Made by a program: the position numbers and the translations under genes
Shown: positions 10,647-20,821 of the stretch, piece after piece
How the letters are laid out: each line of letters begins with the position of its first letter
How positions within the stretch are numbered: the stretch's first letter is position 1
Source of the DNA: Aspidiotus rigidus
Taxonomy: Eukaryota > Arthropoda > Insecta > Hemiptera > Diaspididae
Reading direction: 5' to 3'
DNA length: 64,000 bases
Assembly (NCBI GenBank): GCA_035079385.1
Contig: JAVHKY010000053.1
Span: 3,100,001-3,164,000, forward strand
Notes under the pieces: generated by a model
Told to the model about the DNA's origin: nothing
Seen by the model: the letters and a program-made list of their open reading frames with translations, nothing else
Databases searched by the model: none

Positions 10647-11900
10647 ATGCTACATTACGGAACATATTATGAACTAAGACCAAAACTGTACAGGATTCTG
10701 ACAAGGCTGAATGAAAAGGCTGAGACAGAAGAAGCTGTGCAGTTCTGTGTGGACCTAGACAAACGAGTAGATGGGCTCACTATGGAAGATTTGAAGAGTG
10801 CACCAACTAACCTGAAGAGTGGAACAGCGCCTGGTAATGATGGTTTGCCAGCTTAGTTATTTAAATAAGTACCAGGAAAGATTCATAGCAGGTCGTAAGA
10901 TAAGCCCTGGGAGACTTTGTCAGAGAGGAGGTACTACTAATTTAAAAAAAAAAGCAACACGGCTAAAATGATAATCTACTGAGTGCGGCGGACAAGATCC
11001 TGTCCAAGATGGTGGTGGAGCTGGTGGAGTCCTTCCTACATGAGAGCCAGAGCCGTTCTCGAATAGGCTGATCTTGCACCAACGCGGTAAATACCATCAA
11101 ATTAATTGATCAAGAAACCCATCTATGCTTTGCCTTTTTCGAAAAGGTATACTACAGGGTAAGTCAGAGGACATATACTATTCGAAATACTGAAGAAAAA
11201 TTAATCCAAAGCCTCCAAGCTATGTCGGAGTACGCCAAGATTGATCGTGGGGTCTGATAAGGATGCCTGGCGTCGTGCACCCTCTTTGACATTATATATA
11301 GACGAACTTATTTAGCACTGGTTGTCGACAAATTCAAAACGGTGCCAGTTTTCTCACGACCAAGCTGCCCCATCCAAAAATGAAGACCATTTACAACGAC
11401 TCGAGGTATTGCCCGGGAATACGACATCAAGATCTCAACAGAAAAGACGGAGATGATGGCCGGAAGGGTGAAGACACAGTCTGCTCAAAACTCTGCGTCA
11501 ATAGTAAGACTATTGGGCAAGAGAACTCGTTTAGGTACCCACATATCTTTCATGGGTGAAGTAGATGCTGATAGAAAAATACTGGAGTTGCAGAGTATCA
11601 CTGATATGATCAATCGCGTCTTGCGATACCAATGCTCATGCACGGATGTAAAGAAATCCGACAAAAAAAAATAAATAACGAAGTGCGCTGTATGAGAAGC
11701 TCAGCAGGGTACACCTTTTTGGATCGAAAAAGCAGCAAAGAAATCTCGAATGAACTGAATCTGACTCCAGTATGTACGAAAATTAAAGCAGATCCAAAAC
11801 GATGGAGAGAGCGTGTCGACAGATTGCAGGAGGAACGATCGCCAAAACTAGTCCAAAAGCATACAGTAGAGGGAAAGAGACTGCAAGGAAAAAAATAAGG
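10647..11900 (+). pseudogene. Decayed endonuclease/reverse-transcriptase LINE (RTE/CR1-like)
   Basis: Several landmarks of a non-LTR reverse transcriptase appear in order. LKSGTAPGNDGLPA (about 10812-10855) fits the K-x-G-K-A-P-G-x-D-G-(L/I)-P-x-E motif. ILSKMVVELVESFLHESQSR (from about 10993) fits the region before 'GFR', and CFAFFEKVYYRV (near 11127) fits F-x-D-F-x-K-A-F-D-x-V with the catalytic Asp lost. DIKISTEKTEMMAGR (about 11423-11466) fits the L-K-I-x-x-x-K-T-x-V-M segment. The C-terminal tail at 11678-11898 has NNEVRCMRSSAGYTFLDRKS and KRWRERVDRLQEERSPK, typical of the end of such proteins. Many stops and frame changes separate the pieces and no intact catalytic box remains. The 5' endonuclease domain is absent. 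Confidence 0.75.
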
Positions 11901-11902
11901 CA

Positions 11903-12226
11903 ATGATGGAAGAGATCAACAAAAAAGCTGGTGGATATAATTATGCCGGTAATCAAGCTTATAATCCTTTTTTTGTTCAGCAAATCTTAAAATATAGCCA
12001 TCATCTTGATGAAGAACATGTCAATTACGCGACTTTGAATTTCATTTATACTTTATTATCACACCCTGCAGTATTGACTCATGCTTCACGTTTGTCCACC
12101 TACGGATTGTTAGATCCACACAAGAAGCTGAGGAAACGACGGGGCTATATTTTAGTTTTCCAGAACGTAGAGCCTTGGCTATCAGAAGAGAAGAAGAGGA
12201 GACCATCCAAACTTTTTGGACTTTGA
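11903..12226 (+). other. Open frame of 107 codons just after the LINE tail, unidentified
   Basis: The frame opens right after the end of the LINE tail and has mixed composition (MMEEINKKAGGYNYAG, later HPAVLTHASRLSTYGLLDP). I see no family motif. It could be a decayed 3' region of the element, an unrelated fragment or chance. No splice signals or poly(A) tract define it. Confidence 0.2.
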
Positions 12227-12239
12227 ACACGTTTAGCCT

Positions 12240-14370
12240 CTGCCACCCACTTCAGGGACCAATGACATCAGTTCATTGTGAGGACTCATACAAATATTTT
12301 GAGATCTGCATCCTGAAAAAGGAAAATTTCGGTCATCAGGGGGAGGAATAGACCTCGCAAGCAGCAAAAGAAGTAATTTTTTTATCAGAACTATTCTTTC
12401 AAATGATTATAACGTCATAGAAATTTGACACTTTTTGCATCAAGTTGTTCTCAGCTTCTGAACGCCCGATTGACAGTCGACGGACTTTTTCATCAATCTA
12501 TGTTCTAGCACACTTCACGCTCAGGTATTGCTGAAAGGGAATCTCTTTCTTGTCTCTCGATAGTTTCAACCGAAGACGAAACAGGGACAACTTAATATCC
12601 GGGTTTCCAAAGTTTATGCATTTTCCCGAGAATTCTTATTATCTTACAAGGAAATAGGCTAATAGACCGTTCTGGCGAAAGTATACTGCATAAAATGATA
12701 ACGGGCACGTAACAACGGAATATACGATGGCTTTTCATGGCGAAATCTTAATAATATCGTTGAAAAATATATCAAATATCAGGGCAAATAAGTTATAATG
12801 TCCGCAGACTCGCGGCCTTATCTCTGCACGCTGCTCGGCGTTGTTTATTTATACGAAGCGAGGCGCTAAGAATTACGAGATATATTCTCGTATGCACGTA
12901 TGCTGATGATGCTGTAAAATGGAACTTTTATACGCAGTATGACGCGACATAGGCAATTTTCAAATTTTTTATATAACTTCTTTATATTCGCGAACACTCT
13001 GTGAAGAAAGAAGACAATATAGGCCTTACATAGTACGACTTTGGTTAGGTACGGGATAAAATTATGAAAAAATAAAGATGCACGCGCGTATACGAGAGAA
13101 ACGCCAGAGGAGAGAATAAAAATAAAGGCAGAAAGGAGAAGGGTAACTATCGTAAGTAGGTAAATACGTGAAAAATTAACTCGTCGCACTCGCCACACCA
13201 TCTGCGTTCACTTTATATTACGTTTTTTCGCGACTCTTGAGCACTCTTTATTCTCATTAAAATTTCATTTACATTTCCGCCTTTAGCAGTGCGACAGACA
13301 GACTACGGTCGCCGTATTTAACTAATAAAGGCAACTAACGCCAATATATGCGCGTCTTTGTTCACATTCGTTCCAGCAGCTTTTGTTGTAGTCGAGTGTC
13401 GGTAAACTATACACAGGCGAATGGTTCGCGTAATATGAAGGGATAGACGTCAATTTTACGTTCCTTAAATTAGCAGCCTACCGAATGCCCTCACGGTATT
13501 TTATAATTACCGCGGGATAGGTACTTAAAATTGCCAATTAATGAGATTACAGAACGAAATATAACGAATTGACGTCATAATGTAAATCTTCCATCAAGTT
13601 ATCCTTATATACGTTATCTATATAGGTAATCGGTTTATACTACGCACACGTTATGATTATGACGATGATGATTATTATTACAATATTACGAGCCCAGCCG
13701 GTGAAGTTATATTATTTTGTTCTATTATTCAGCTCAATTCCAATTTATGAGCCCGTATAACGTCTAGGAATTAAATAGATATTTCGCCAAGTCCCATTGC
13801 TCATATATTTTATGACTCGAAGAGCGTAATTCTCTCAAGTCTTAGCTTCAACTTGAACAACCAGCCAAAAACTACGAAAATTAAAGGAATCTAAGAAGAA
13901 CCAATGAACAGCAAGCATCAAGATGGAAAAACAGATCGAAACTGCTTTTGAAAAAACCGTCACACGATTCTCTGTCACAATACTGTTACCGTGACGTCAT
14001 CCTAACATACGTATTGTACACTGGATTTACACTGGACTATAAGAAATATACTGGTAGAAGAGGGAAGTTTTAATGACCTTGACTTTATTTAGGGCCTTAT
14101 GGAAAAATTTTTTACCCTCGAGTTTTGTATAGAGGGAAGGTGTAGTATGACGTAATCAACGACCTTGATATGACAGTCACTCTCCACGGCGAGATAGGTT
14201 TAAGTATATTCTAAGTCGACCCATGTATCATCGGTCAGCTCGTTAGCCTAGAGTAGAGTACATTTGACCTTGACCTACTTCAGGGAGTTGCAGTCTAACG
14301 TACAGTAAAAAGTGCTGATGGTAGACAAAGAGTGACTGGTGGAGGAAAGAGGCGACAGAGTGAATGAGCT
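12240..14370. other. No gene recognised; apparently single-copy DNA
   Basis: No repeat family or protein motif was found. The 111-codon minus-strand frame at 12866-13201 reads as hydrophobic, low-information sequence over AT-rich DNA and I do not call it. CG-containing words such as CGCGAAGCGAGG are commoner here than in the repeat-rich parts, as in the other single-copy stretches. Confidence 0.45.
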
Positions 14371-14599
14371 TGCATGCCTAACACGCATTACTAGGCTTTG
14401 ACCTTCTTCGGAAACAGAAAGATTGCAAGTTCTGAACCAATATACAGCTTAGAGCAAACACGTAAGCCTCAAATCTGTTGTTAGAAGTTGAAATGGAGCA
14501 AGCATATGAAATACAACACTGCACAAAGTTCAGAGCTCCAACTTCAAAGTCCTCTACATATTTGGGTGTCGGAGCTAGAAACTTCTCAAGCATCCTCTC

Positions 14600-14855
14600 A
14601 TTATGTAGGGTTTAAAGCTAAAAATTTCTTCAAATTCCCTTCAGGTATGGGTCAATGTTTTAGACAGTTCAGGATTGCTTCGGTGTAATTTTCGTGTGGT
14701 GAAAGTACAGCAGTATCATCCGCAAACGTAGCAAATGTGGTGTTTAGTGTAAAGAAGGTACAACCGAAGACCAAGTGCGCTGTTCTATGGTGCCCCACCG
14801 TGATTGGTTTGGTCATGGAGTTGGCTTCTTCGTGGCTTACGTAATGCTCTATCAT
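14600..14855 (-). pseudogene. Jockey-like reverse transcriptase fragment with FADD box
   Basis: On the minus strand the translation includes TTFATFADDTAVLSPHENY (within about 14700-14775). This is the catalytic box of non-LTR reverse transcriptases (F/Y-A-D-D), in the A-T-F-A-D-D-T-A-(I/V)-L context typical of the Jockey clade. Both catalytic aspartates are kept. The frame runs about 67 codons and then decays. It is probably the 3'-ward continuation of the minus-strand piece at 16150-16450, separated from it by an inverted piece and an inserted poly(A) sequence. Confidence 0.7.
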
Positions 14856-15039
14856 TGAGGTAGGACGTTAGGATCTGTAGGTGCTGTGCCGAAAAGTATT
14901 GACTAATCTTGCGCAAGAGCCCTGGTATTCAAACGGCATACATTTAATCGCACGCCTCAAAAAACGAAGTTGCCCGCCTATCGATAGCGCGCCAAGGAAA
15001 CAAAATTGACACGCCTAAGAAATGTATTACACGGATATA

Positions 15040-15215
15040 AACGAAGTAAGTTGTGCACTCAAGATCCAAAACACTAGAAATCCTATGAAACGGACAAATA
15101 CACAAAGTAAGTAGTGCACACATCTTGATACAAGTTGTGCACACAAAAACAAAACACTCAAAATCTATTGAAGAGGACAAATACACCACATGTAAGTAGT
15201 GCACACATTCCCACC
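15040..15215. repeat. Tandem repeat of ~75-85 bp, two to three copies
   Basis: The segments AAGTAAGTAGTGCACACAT, CAAAACACTAGAAATCCTAT and GGACAAATACACAAAGTAAG recur in order at about 15045-15120 and 15125-15210. The unit contains GTGCAC palindromes. Confidence 0.75.
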
Positions 15216-15307
15216 TGATACAGGAAGAAGAAACAGGAAAGAAGACAATGGAATGCTTTGGTTACTGACAAGTCAGCACAAGCCTCAAGACGACATCCCA
15301 AGTGGAG

Positions 15308-15940
15308 TTTTTTTTTTTTTTTTTTTTTTTTTTACCATCATTATATATTTCATAAAGACATTACAATATTGATACATATTAATGCAATTAACAAATATAA
15401 GTTTTCAAATAATTTACAACGGCAAAACCCAACCGCTTCTTGAATAAATATGAGTTCAAGACTACATGGTACTTGCTTTCATAATAACGAACGCCGAGAA
15501 GAGTCAAAATTAACATCCGTCTACCACTTGACATGTGCAGCGTGAAAAGCTTCCTGAAGATCGAAAGGAAGCTCCAAATAGGCTTGAAGATTAGACTCCA
15601 TCAAGAACCTTGGTTGCCAAAAAGGGCCTGCGAAAAGGAAGAGTGGAATTGGCAAATCACGGGAAGGATCAGAAGTGCGAATATTGTCAAAACGGCGAAC
15701 TCTTGAATACAAGTCAATAATGAAACGTCCACGGCTATTGCACTGACCCATATAACTACCGCGCATCCTCTTGGCATCATACTTCTGCCGAATCAGCTTA
15801 TTTTGACGACGAACCACAGTATTTGACCACCCAGAGAATATATCACGACAATGCTCGAAATCCAATGCATTAACCAACTGACTCGACTGACTCCTTCGGG
15901 GTGGAACAACTGGGAAAACACCTCCATTAACAGTCATACC
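15308..15940 (-). mobile_element. Possible retroposed transcript ending in a 26-base poly(A) tract
   Basis: On the minus strand a 138-codon frame (15937 to 15521) is followed by about 190 bp without coding signs and then 26 consecutive A residues (T on the plus strand, 15308-15333). A long pure A tract directly after an open frame and a short trailer is the usual sign of a retroposed mRNA or a non-LTR element 3' end. It lies inside remains of a Jockey-like element on the same strand. I could not find a convincing target-site duplication, and no canonical AATAAA is evident just before the tract (AATATATAATG-like sequence is present). Confidence 0.4.
15521..15937 (-). CDS. Unidentified 138-codon open frame
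   Basis: The frame starts at an ATG two codons after an in-frame stop and ends at a stop 190 bp before the poly(A) tract. The predicted product is basic in its middle (RRQNKLIRQKYDAKRMRGSY) and more hydrophobic later (PLFLFAGPFWQPRFLMESN), with no signal peptide or membrane helix. Its composition is protein-like rather than low complexity. Its first ~40 bases overlap the plus-strand Jockey fragment at 15896-16022, so the start may have been gained at a junction. I do not recognise the family; a decayed or captured host sequence and chance both remain possible. Confidence 0.3.
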   Translation of the reverse strand: MTVNGGVFPVVPPRRSQSSQLVNALDFEHCRDIFSGWSNTVVRRQNKLIRQKYDAKRMRGSYMGQCNSRGRFIIDLYSRVRRFDNIRTSDPSRDLPIPLFLFAGPFWQPRFLMESNLQAYLELPFDLQEAFHAAHVKW

Positions 15941-16022
15941 TCACTCATGAAGAGTTTGAGGTTTATTATGGGGAGGCAGTCTCTACTGTCAAGCCCATCC
16001 TGGCTGGAGTTCCTGACAATAA
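15896..16022 (+). pseudogene. Inverted Jockey-like reverse transcriptase fragment (AGVP region)
   Basis: The plus strand reads QSYLTHEEFEVYYGEAVST and then VKPILAGVPD, ending near 16018. This fits the conserved stretch of Jockey-clade reverse transcriptases, S-Y-L-x-x-R-x-F-x-V and then R-P-I-x-A-G-V-P-Q-G-S. The fit ends abruptly at GVPD, where P-Q-G-S is expected. Its orientation is opposite to the pieces on both sides (16150-16450 and 14600-14855), although by motif order it belongs between them. A local inversion is the simplest explanation. Confidence 0.7.
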
Positions 16023-16149
16023 ATGCAGCAAAATTATCTTCTTTTGAAATACGGGTCGTGTGCCAGTCCTGGCGTGCATTTATGGTGTTCGTCGTGGTTT
16101 CAACGCCGTGTCAATTTTTTTCCATGGCGGGAGGGGAACTGGCGGTCAA

Positions 16150-16450
16150 TATAATTTTATGAGGCGTGCACTTATATATTTCCCTATTCAAACTCTTCAA
16201 AGGCTTGACCAACATCTAAAACTTTTTCCCCTCAGAAGATTGGCTTATAGTCGGTGTACTTGTTCCACAATAGATTGCTTGGCTCTGAATCCGAAGCGGT
16301 GGTTGGCGATCAGTAGTTTATCGTCGACAGTTTCCATGGGAAGAAGGGTGTACAGTTTCTCGAACAGCTTGGACACCACTAGGAAGAGTGGTATGGGTCA
16401 AAATGAAGTGGGTTCTTCCAGAGGTTTATCTGGTTTTGTTATCATAATTA
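16150..16450 (-). pseudogene. Jockey-like reverse transcriptase, N-terminal motifs (broken)
   Basis: Minus-strand motifs in order are EEPTSF, VVSKLFEKLYTLLP (about 16341-16382), LIANHRFGFRAKQSIVEQVHRL (given here only as a region, about 16242-16310), and after a frame change VLDVGQAFEEF (about 16190-16222). These correspond to the conserved S-x-R-P-I-S-L-L-x-x-x-S-K-L-F-E-K, F-G-F-R-x-x-x-S-T-x-x-Q and F-x-D-V-x-Q-A-F-D boxes. The first catalytic Asp is kept in LDVGQAF. A stop follows QVHRL, and a frame change is needed to continue. The motif order shows the element runs on the minus strand. Confidence 0.75.
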
Positions 16451-16544
16451 TTTTCACTATAATAGGCTTAGCCAACAATATACTAAATTGATAGACTTGA
16501 TCCCCGCGACTTGATCCAGAAATCTGCGAGTCCAAGAAGTTTGT

Positions 16545-17395
16545 GTTCATCAAAAATATTTTCAGAAAATTTTTTAAATTTAATTTTTGAATTAGAATTT
16601 ATATTTAATATGACATTAATGGAAAAATTAATATTAATACAAATTAAAAAAAAAAATTTTTGAAATTAAAATTTATTATTAATGATATTTAATATAATTA
16701 TAATTATTGTTAAAGGAAAGATTATTTCAAATTATTTAAATTGAATAAAATTATTCTATAGATGATTAAAAATAAAAATAAATTAATATTAATTATATTT
16801 TTAATCGGTTTATTTATAACAATAAAATCAATTATTATTTTATTTTTTTTTTACCAAATTTAAATAAATCTAAAATTTTTAATAATAAATTTATTTTAAT
16901 TAGAAAACTTTTTTTTTTGTATCAAGATTTTATTAAAATTTTTATTAATAAAATTACATTTATAAGTTTTAATATTTAGATTACTAAAAATCTTGTTTAT
17001 AAAATTATTTAAATAAAATAATGATAATTTAATAAAGAAAATTGATTTAATTGAATTATAAATAAAATAAAATAATTTTAATTAATATAATTTTCAAATC
17101 ATATTTTATCTCTACTTCTCCATATAAAAAAAATATATATATTATATTAATAAGTATATACAGTATATATAAAAGTAATATCCGCACACTATTACCTTCT
17201 CCATATTCATCCCTAACTCATCATTCTAAAATGTAAACTCCATTAATGTAATATTCATCGAGCTAATAGCCCTTTATGTTGCTTTAAAACTCGTAAAAAA
17301 AAAAAAAAAAAAAAAAAAAAAACTATCAAAATAAAAATTATTTATTGAAATTTTGTTGATTTATTAAATTAAAAAAATTAAATTTATTGACCCCC
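16545..17395. other. Extremely AT-rich island flanked by direct repeats
   Basis: This ~850-bp stretch is almost entirely A and T, with sharp edges against less AT-rich DNA, and includes an A tract at 17298-17322. No open frame of note exists. It is bracketed by near-identical words, GACTTGATCCAGAAATCTGC (from about 16509) and CAACTTGATCCAAAAATCTG (from about 17434), arranged as direct repeats. It could be a repeat core, organellar DNA or simply decayed sequence; I found no mitochondrial gene by eye. A similar island sits at 47190-48110. Confidence 0.6.
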
Positions 17396-17489
17396 TATCA
17401 GGCTATACTAGGCTTAGCATATTTAGTATACTCGCAACTTGATCCAAAAATCTGCTAGTCCAAAACTCCAAAAGCAAAAAAGAGGAATG

Positions 17490-18060
17490 TTGATGACGTC
17501 ATTAACAAATAACGTCACAGATGTTGATAACGTCACAGGCAAATTCAATCTGATGACGTCAGAAAGGGGTTTCAACTGGTTGATGTCTTCTGCTATCAAG
17601 AGTTCGCAAGTTTGGGATTGGATTACCTCTTTCGACATGTTTCATAAAAATTTCCAAGTTGGCTCACTTATTCAGTATTTTGCACTACTTGTATCTTAAC
17701 ATTATACTAGGCTTGTACTAAGTTTAGGCCTCCTTTATACTGGGCTCATATTAGGCCTAGACCTCGCTTCACTCTACACATGCTGCACGTAGACTTCCTC
17801 TTTTTTTAATGTCTTCACCGGTTGCGGCATCCCAGCCGTCTATTGGAAATCTGCGAGTTAAAATCTGAATCGATCCCCATCTCCCCCCCCCCCGGAATTT
17901 GCGATGAATCCTTGACTTGATCCAGAATAGTGGGCTCATTATAACAGACCAAGACTGAGGGCGAAAGGGCCGAGCGAGTGAGTCGCCGAAAGTTAGTTAG
18001 CTCGAAATATATAATGATGACGTCAGAAAGAGGTTCAAGTTGGTTGTTGTCTTTACTGTT
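17490..18060. repeat. TGACGTCA-containing units and 'CTTGATCCAGAAATCTGCGAG'-type dispersed words
   Basis: TGATGACGTCA-type words recur at 17494, 17550 and 18012, the last two followed by the same AGAAAG-AGGTT-AA-TGGTTG sequence. Words related to ATCTGCGAGT and CTTGATCCAGAA occur at 17838-17855 and 17910-17925, and on the opposite strand near 9460 and 35735. 'GCCTAGTATA' type words fill 17700-17770. This is a mosaic of dispersed repeat pieces without coding content. Confidence 0.55.
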
Positions 18061-18114
18061 CTTTCATCGACTACCAAAAAATATTTCGTCTTAACTGGTT
18101 GCTGGATCGAGCAA

Positions 18115-18424
18115 CTATAAATAGTTATTTACGCTACAAGGGTTAGAAATAGGCGTTTCTAACCGTGTTGCGTATGAGATTTTTCTTCATTTACGAAATT
18201 AAGATCAAAAAGTAGACGACAAATGCGATCACAAGATAGATGATAGTTTGTAAATATTCCCTAGGTGCGAAATGAAAACAGAAAAAACTCCCTTGTAGCA
18301 AAACGAACATACGTTTACACACAGTCGCATCAGTTCATGCGTTACGTTTGATATGACTCGTTTTTTACCTCTATTAAGAGGGCGCTATGAGGCACTTTTT
18401 GATCGTAAATGAAGAAAAAGATAT
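18115..18424 (+). repeat. Dispersed ~310-bp repeat, copy A
   Basis: It starts AGTTATTTACGCTACAAGGG and contains an imperfect hairpin GGTTAGAAATAGGCGTTTCTAACC (split here only by its loop), then TTTTTCTTCATTTACG and, at its far end, CGTAAATGAAGAAAAAG in inverse orientation. The copy at 23397-23663 is the same sequence on the other strand. The internal inverted repeat and lack of coding sequence suggest a small non-autonomous element. Confidence 0.7.
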
Positions 18425-18429
18425 TAATG

Positions 18430-20640
18430 ACAATCTACGTTTATATATTTGGCTACGCCAGAACATTTACCTTGTAAATTGTATGAGTAGATTATATTTT
18501 TTCTTCCAATCCTTTCAATTCGGTAGAAGAACTCGACTTGAGGAGTCCCTTTTTACCCGTGTACATAAGGGCCATACTCAATCACTCATACCACTTTTTA
18601 GGCTTATTCTCATCCTATACTTTCTCTTATTGTCAACTCAAAATCATCTTCGTACCTGGAATCTCCAACACGATAACTCGAACGCGATGACACAACTCCC
18701 AACTTATTCAAATTCAATTAACAGCTTCCATTTTCCGATGTAACCCCTTTTTCAGTCCTTATCCGCCCTATTATTTAGGCTTAAATTACATTAATTTAAT
18801 TCCGCGAGAAAGTTGTAGCTTTTATTAGATTTCTTTAATTCCATACTACCAAGCTGACAATTTGATGATTCTTGTTTTAAAAAAATCTTTTGTACGTCGG
18901 AGTTTTGATTTTGATGTCGTTTAATGAAAAATGTTTTATAATAAACCTAAAAATAAAAACTATTCGTTAACAGCTTTTTGTATTATAAATAATTTTTTTC
19001 GAATGAAAATAGAAGGATTGTCGCGAGTTGTTATAATTACTCGACTGTTCAAACTGTAGGCGACTTGTTGAACGAAGAAAAAACAAAGAGAAACACGACG
19101 AATTGTAAACAAGGATTCATAACATTATACCAAAAGAATTTTATTAGAAAAAAAATTGAAAAAAATTCGAAACTATCGTTTTCAGGCCATCTTTTGAGCG
19201 AACAAAAGAAGTGAGCAACGTAAGACGAGGCTGCGACAAATAATATAATTTACGTTGTGAAAAGAAGATGAAAAAAAAAAAAAAAAAAAAGGATTTTCGA
19301 CGATGAGTTTGAAAATATACATTATAAAAAATGTCTAGAATGGATGAAGATGAAAAATGAGAGATAAACGGGAAGAATTTCGATATTCGATAAATTGTAC
19401 AAGGGAAATTCTTCTCGAACACAAATTTACCCGTTAGATGGTCGCGAAACTAAGATGACTATCTCGTCGCTTATTTTTCAATTTCCAAACACCTTTTTCG
19501 AAGAAATATTCCCGTTCTCGAAGTACGACCTTGTCGGGTTTTCGGACCCGTATAATAAAGCTACGAAACCATTCATTCATGTCGGGCCGAAAAAAACTTA
19601 TTGATAAGCATGAGTATAATAATGTGGAAAACTTGCACGAGAAAAAGGAAACACCTACAAACACTAGTAAACGTATACTAGGAATTTTATGATAATGATT
19701 TATCATTTCTTTTTTCTTTCTTTTTTTGGAGGGGGCGTAGAAAGGAGTGAAGCACACGCTAGTCCATAGGACGAACTGTTAATATGAAAATAATGGAGCA
19801 ACTATGGTGCGGTTACACGGAACAGTACTCAGCCACATACGAACTGTCTACGTGTCCGGAATTCGAAAATAATAAAACGTTCCCTCCTATTTTTATCTTT
19901 TTTTTCTCGTAAAAAGACAAAACATTTTCTTCGTTCGGTCGCCTACCATCTCCGACTTTTTACGTATTTACCGTACCGAGTTACGCGATGACCTTAGTTT
20001 GGATTCTGATCACGTAGTGACTGAATTATTTCATTCGAATGATGATTTTCTTCTTTCTTTTTTTTTTTTCAAATGATATATTACTCTATACAGAGGGACT
20101 CGATATCATTCATTTTATAAATGTTTAATCGGTAATAACGTGGAATTTTGAAAAGAATGAGATTTCCTTCGTACAGGAAATTTGTTGAAGCTATACTACC
20201 GTCAGTGTGCTGAGTTTGCGAAATTATACAAGTATATCTGCTCGTGTATTGAAAAGGCATATATAAGCATAATACGTAGTGTATTTTGTAAGCGAAGTAT
20301 TATCGTCAATAGGTTTTGACATAATTTACCCCTGAGACGAGCACTACTAATCCTCTTCACTGTCCTACACTATGTATACAGTATGTACTCTTCAAATTTG
20401 CGCTCTCGGCAAGTTCGGAAACCATTATTCATGCTTATCATTGAAACACTGATGTGTTCAAATTGAATCGTGATTGAGTGTCGAAAAGAAGATGTAAAGA
20501 TCGCACGACTAATTATGTACAGAATCGCCTAGCGTCGGCATAAGCTTGAAGAAATGAAAGAAAGCCACGAGAGTTGGAATTATTTTGACATGTTTCATGT
20601 CTTTTCTCTACCACTACCCTAATTTCAAAATATGGGTCCG
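18430..20640. other. No gene recognised; apparently single-copy DNA
   Basis: Nothing beyond homopolymers (A tract at 19269-19290, T tract near 20060). The 118-codon plus frame at 18387-18743 and the 107-codon minus frame at 19434-19757 overlap pyrimidine- or purine-rich DNA and have no domain. Confidence 0.45.
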
Positions 20641-20821
20641 GACATCCGGGCGCATGACCTTGGGACTTGGAAGGTTTAACAGAGAACCTGTTTTATATCG
20701 GAGGGTATTTTGAAGAAAAATACCGGGCGCCGGGAGGCAAAACGTGGGACTTGGAAAAATTTTCACCTCTGAGCTACATATGATAGGAGGGGTACTTAGA
20801 AAAATTTCTTCCTCCGAGCTA

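Noticed and set aside
12866..13201. 111-codon minus-strand frame
   Set aside because: Hydrophobic, low-information translation over AT-rich DNA, without homology or splice context.
16545..17395. Nuclear mitochondrial insert
   Set aside because: Composition fits, but I could not find any rRNA, tRNA or protein motif of mitochondrial origin.
17540..17575. CTGATGA followed by GAAA as a hammerhead
   Set aside because: The four bases between cannot form stem II; it is a TGACGTCA repeat unit.
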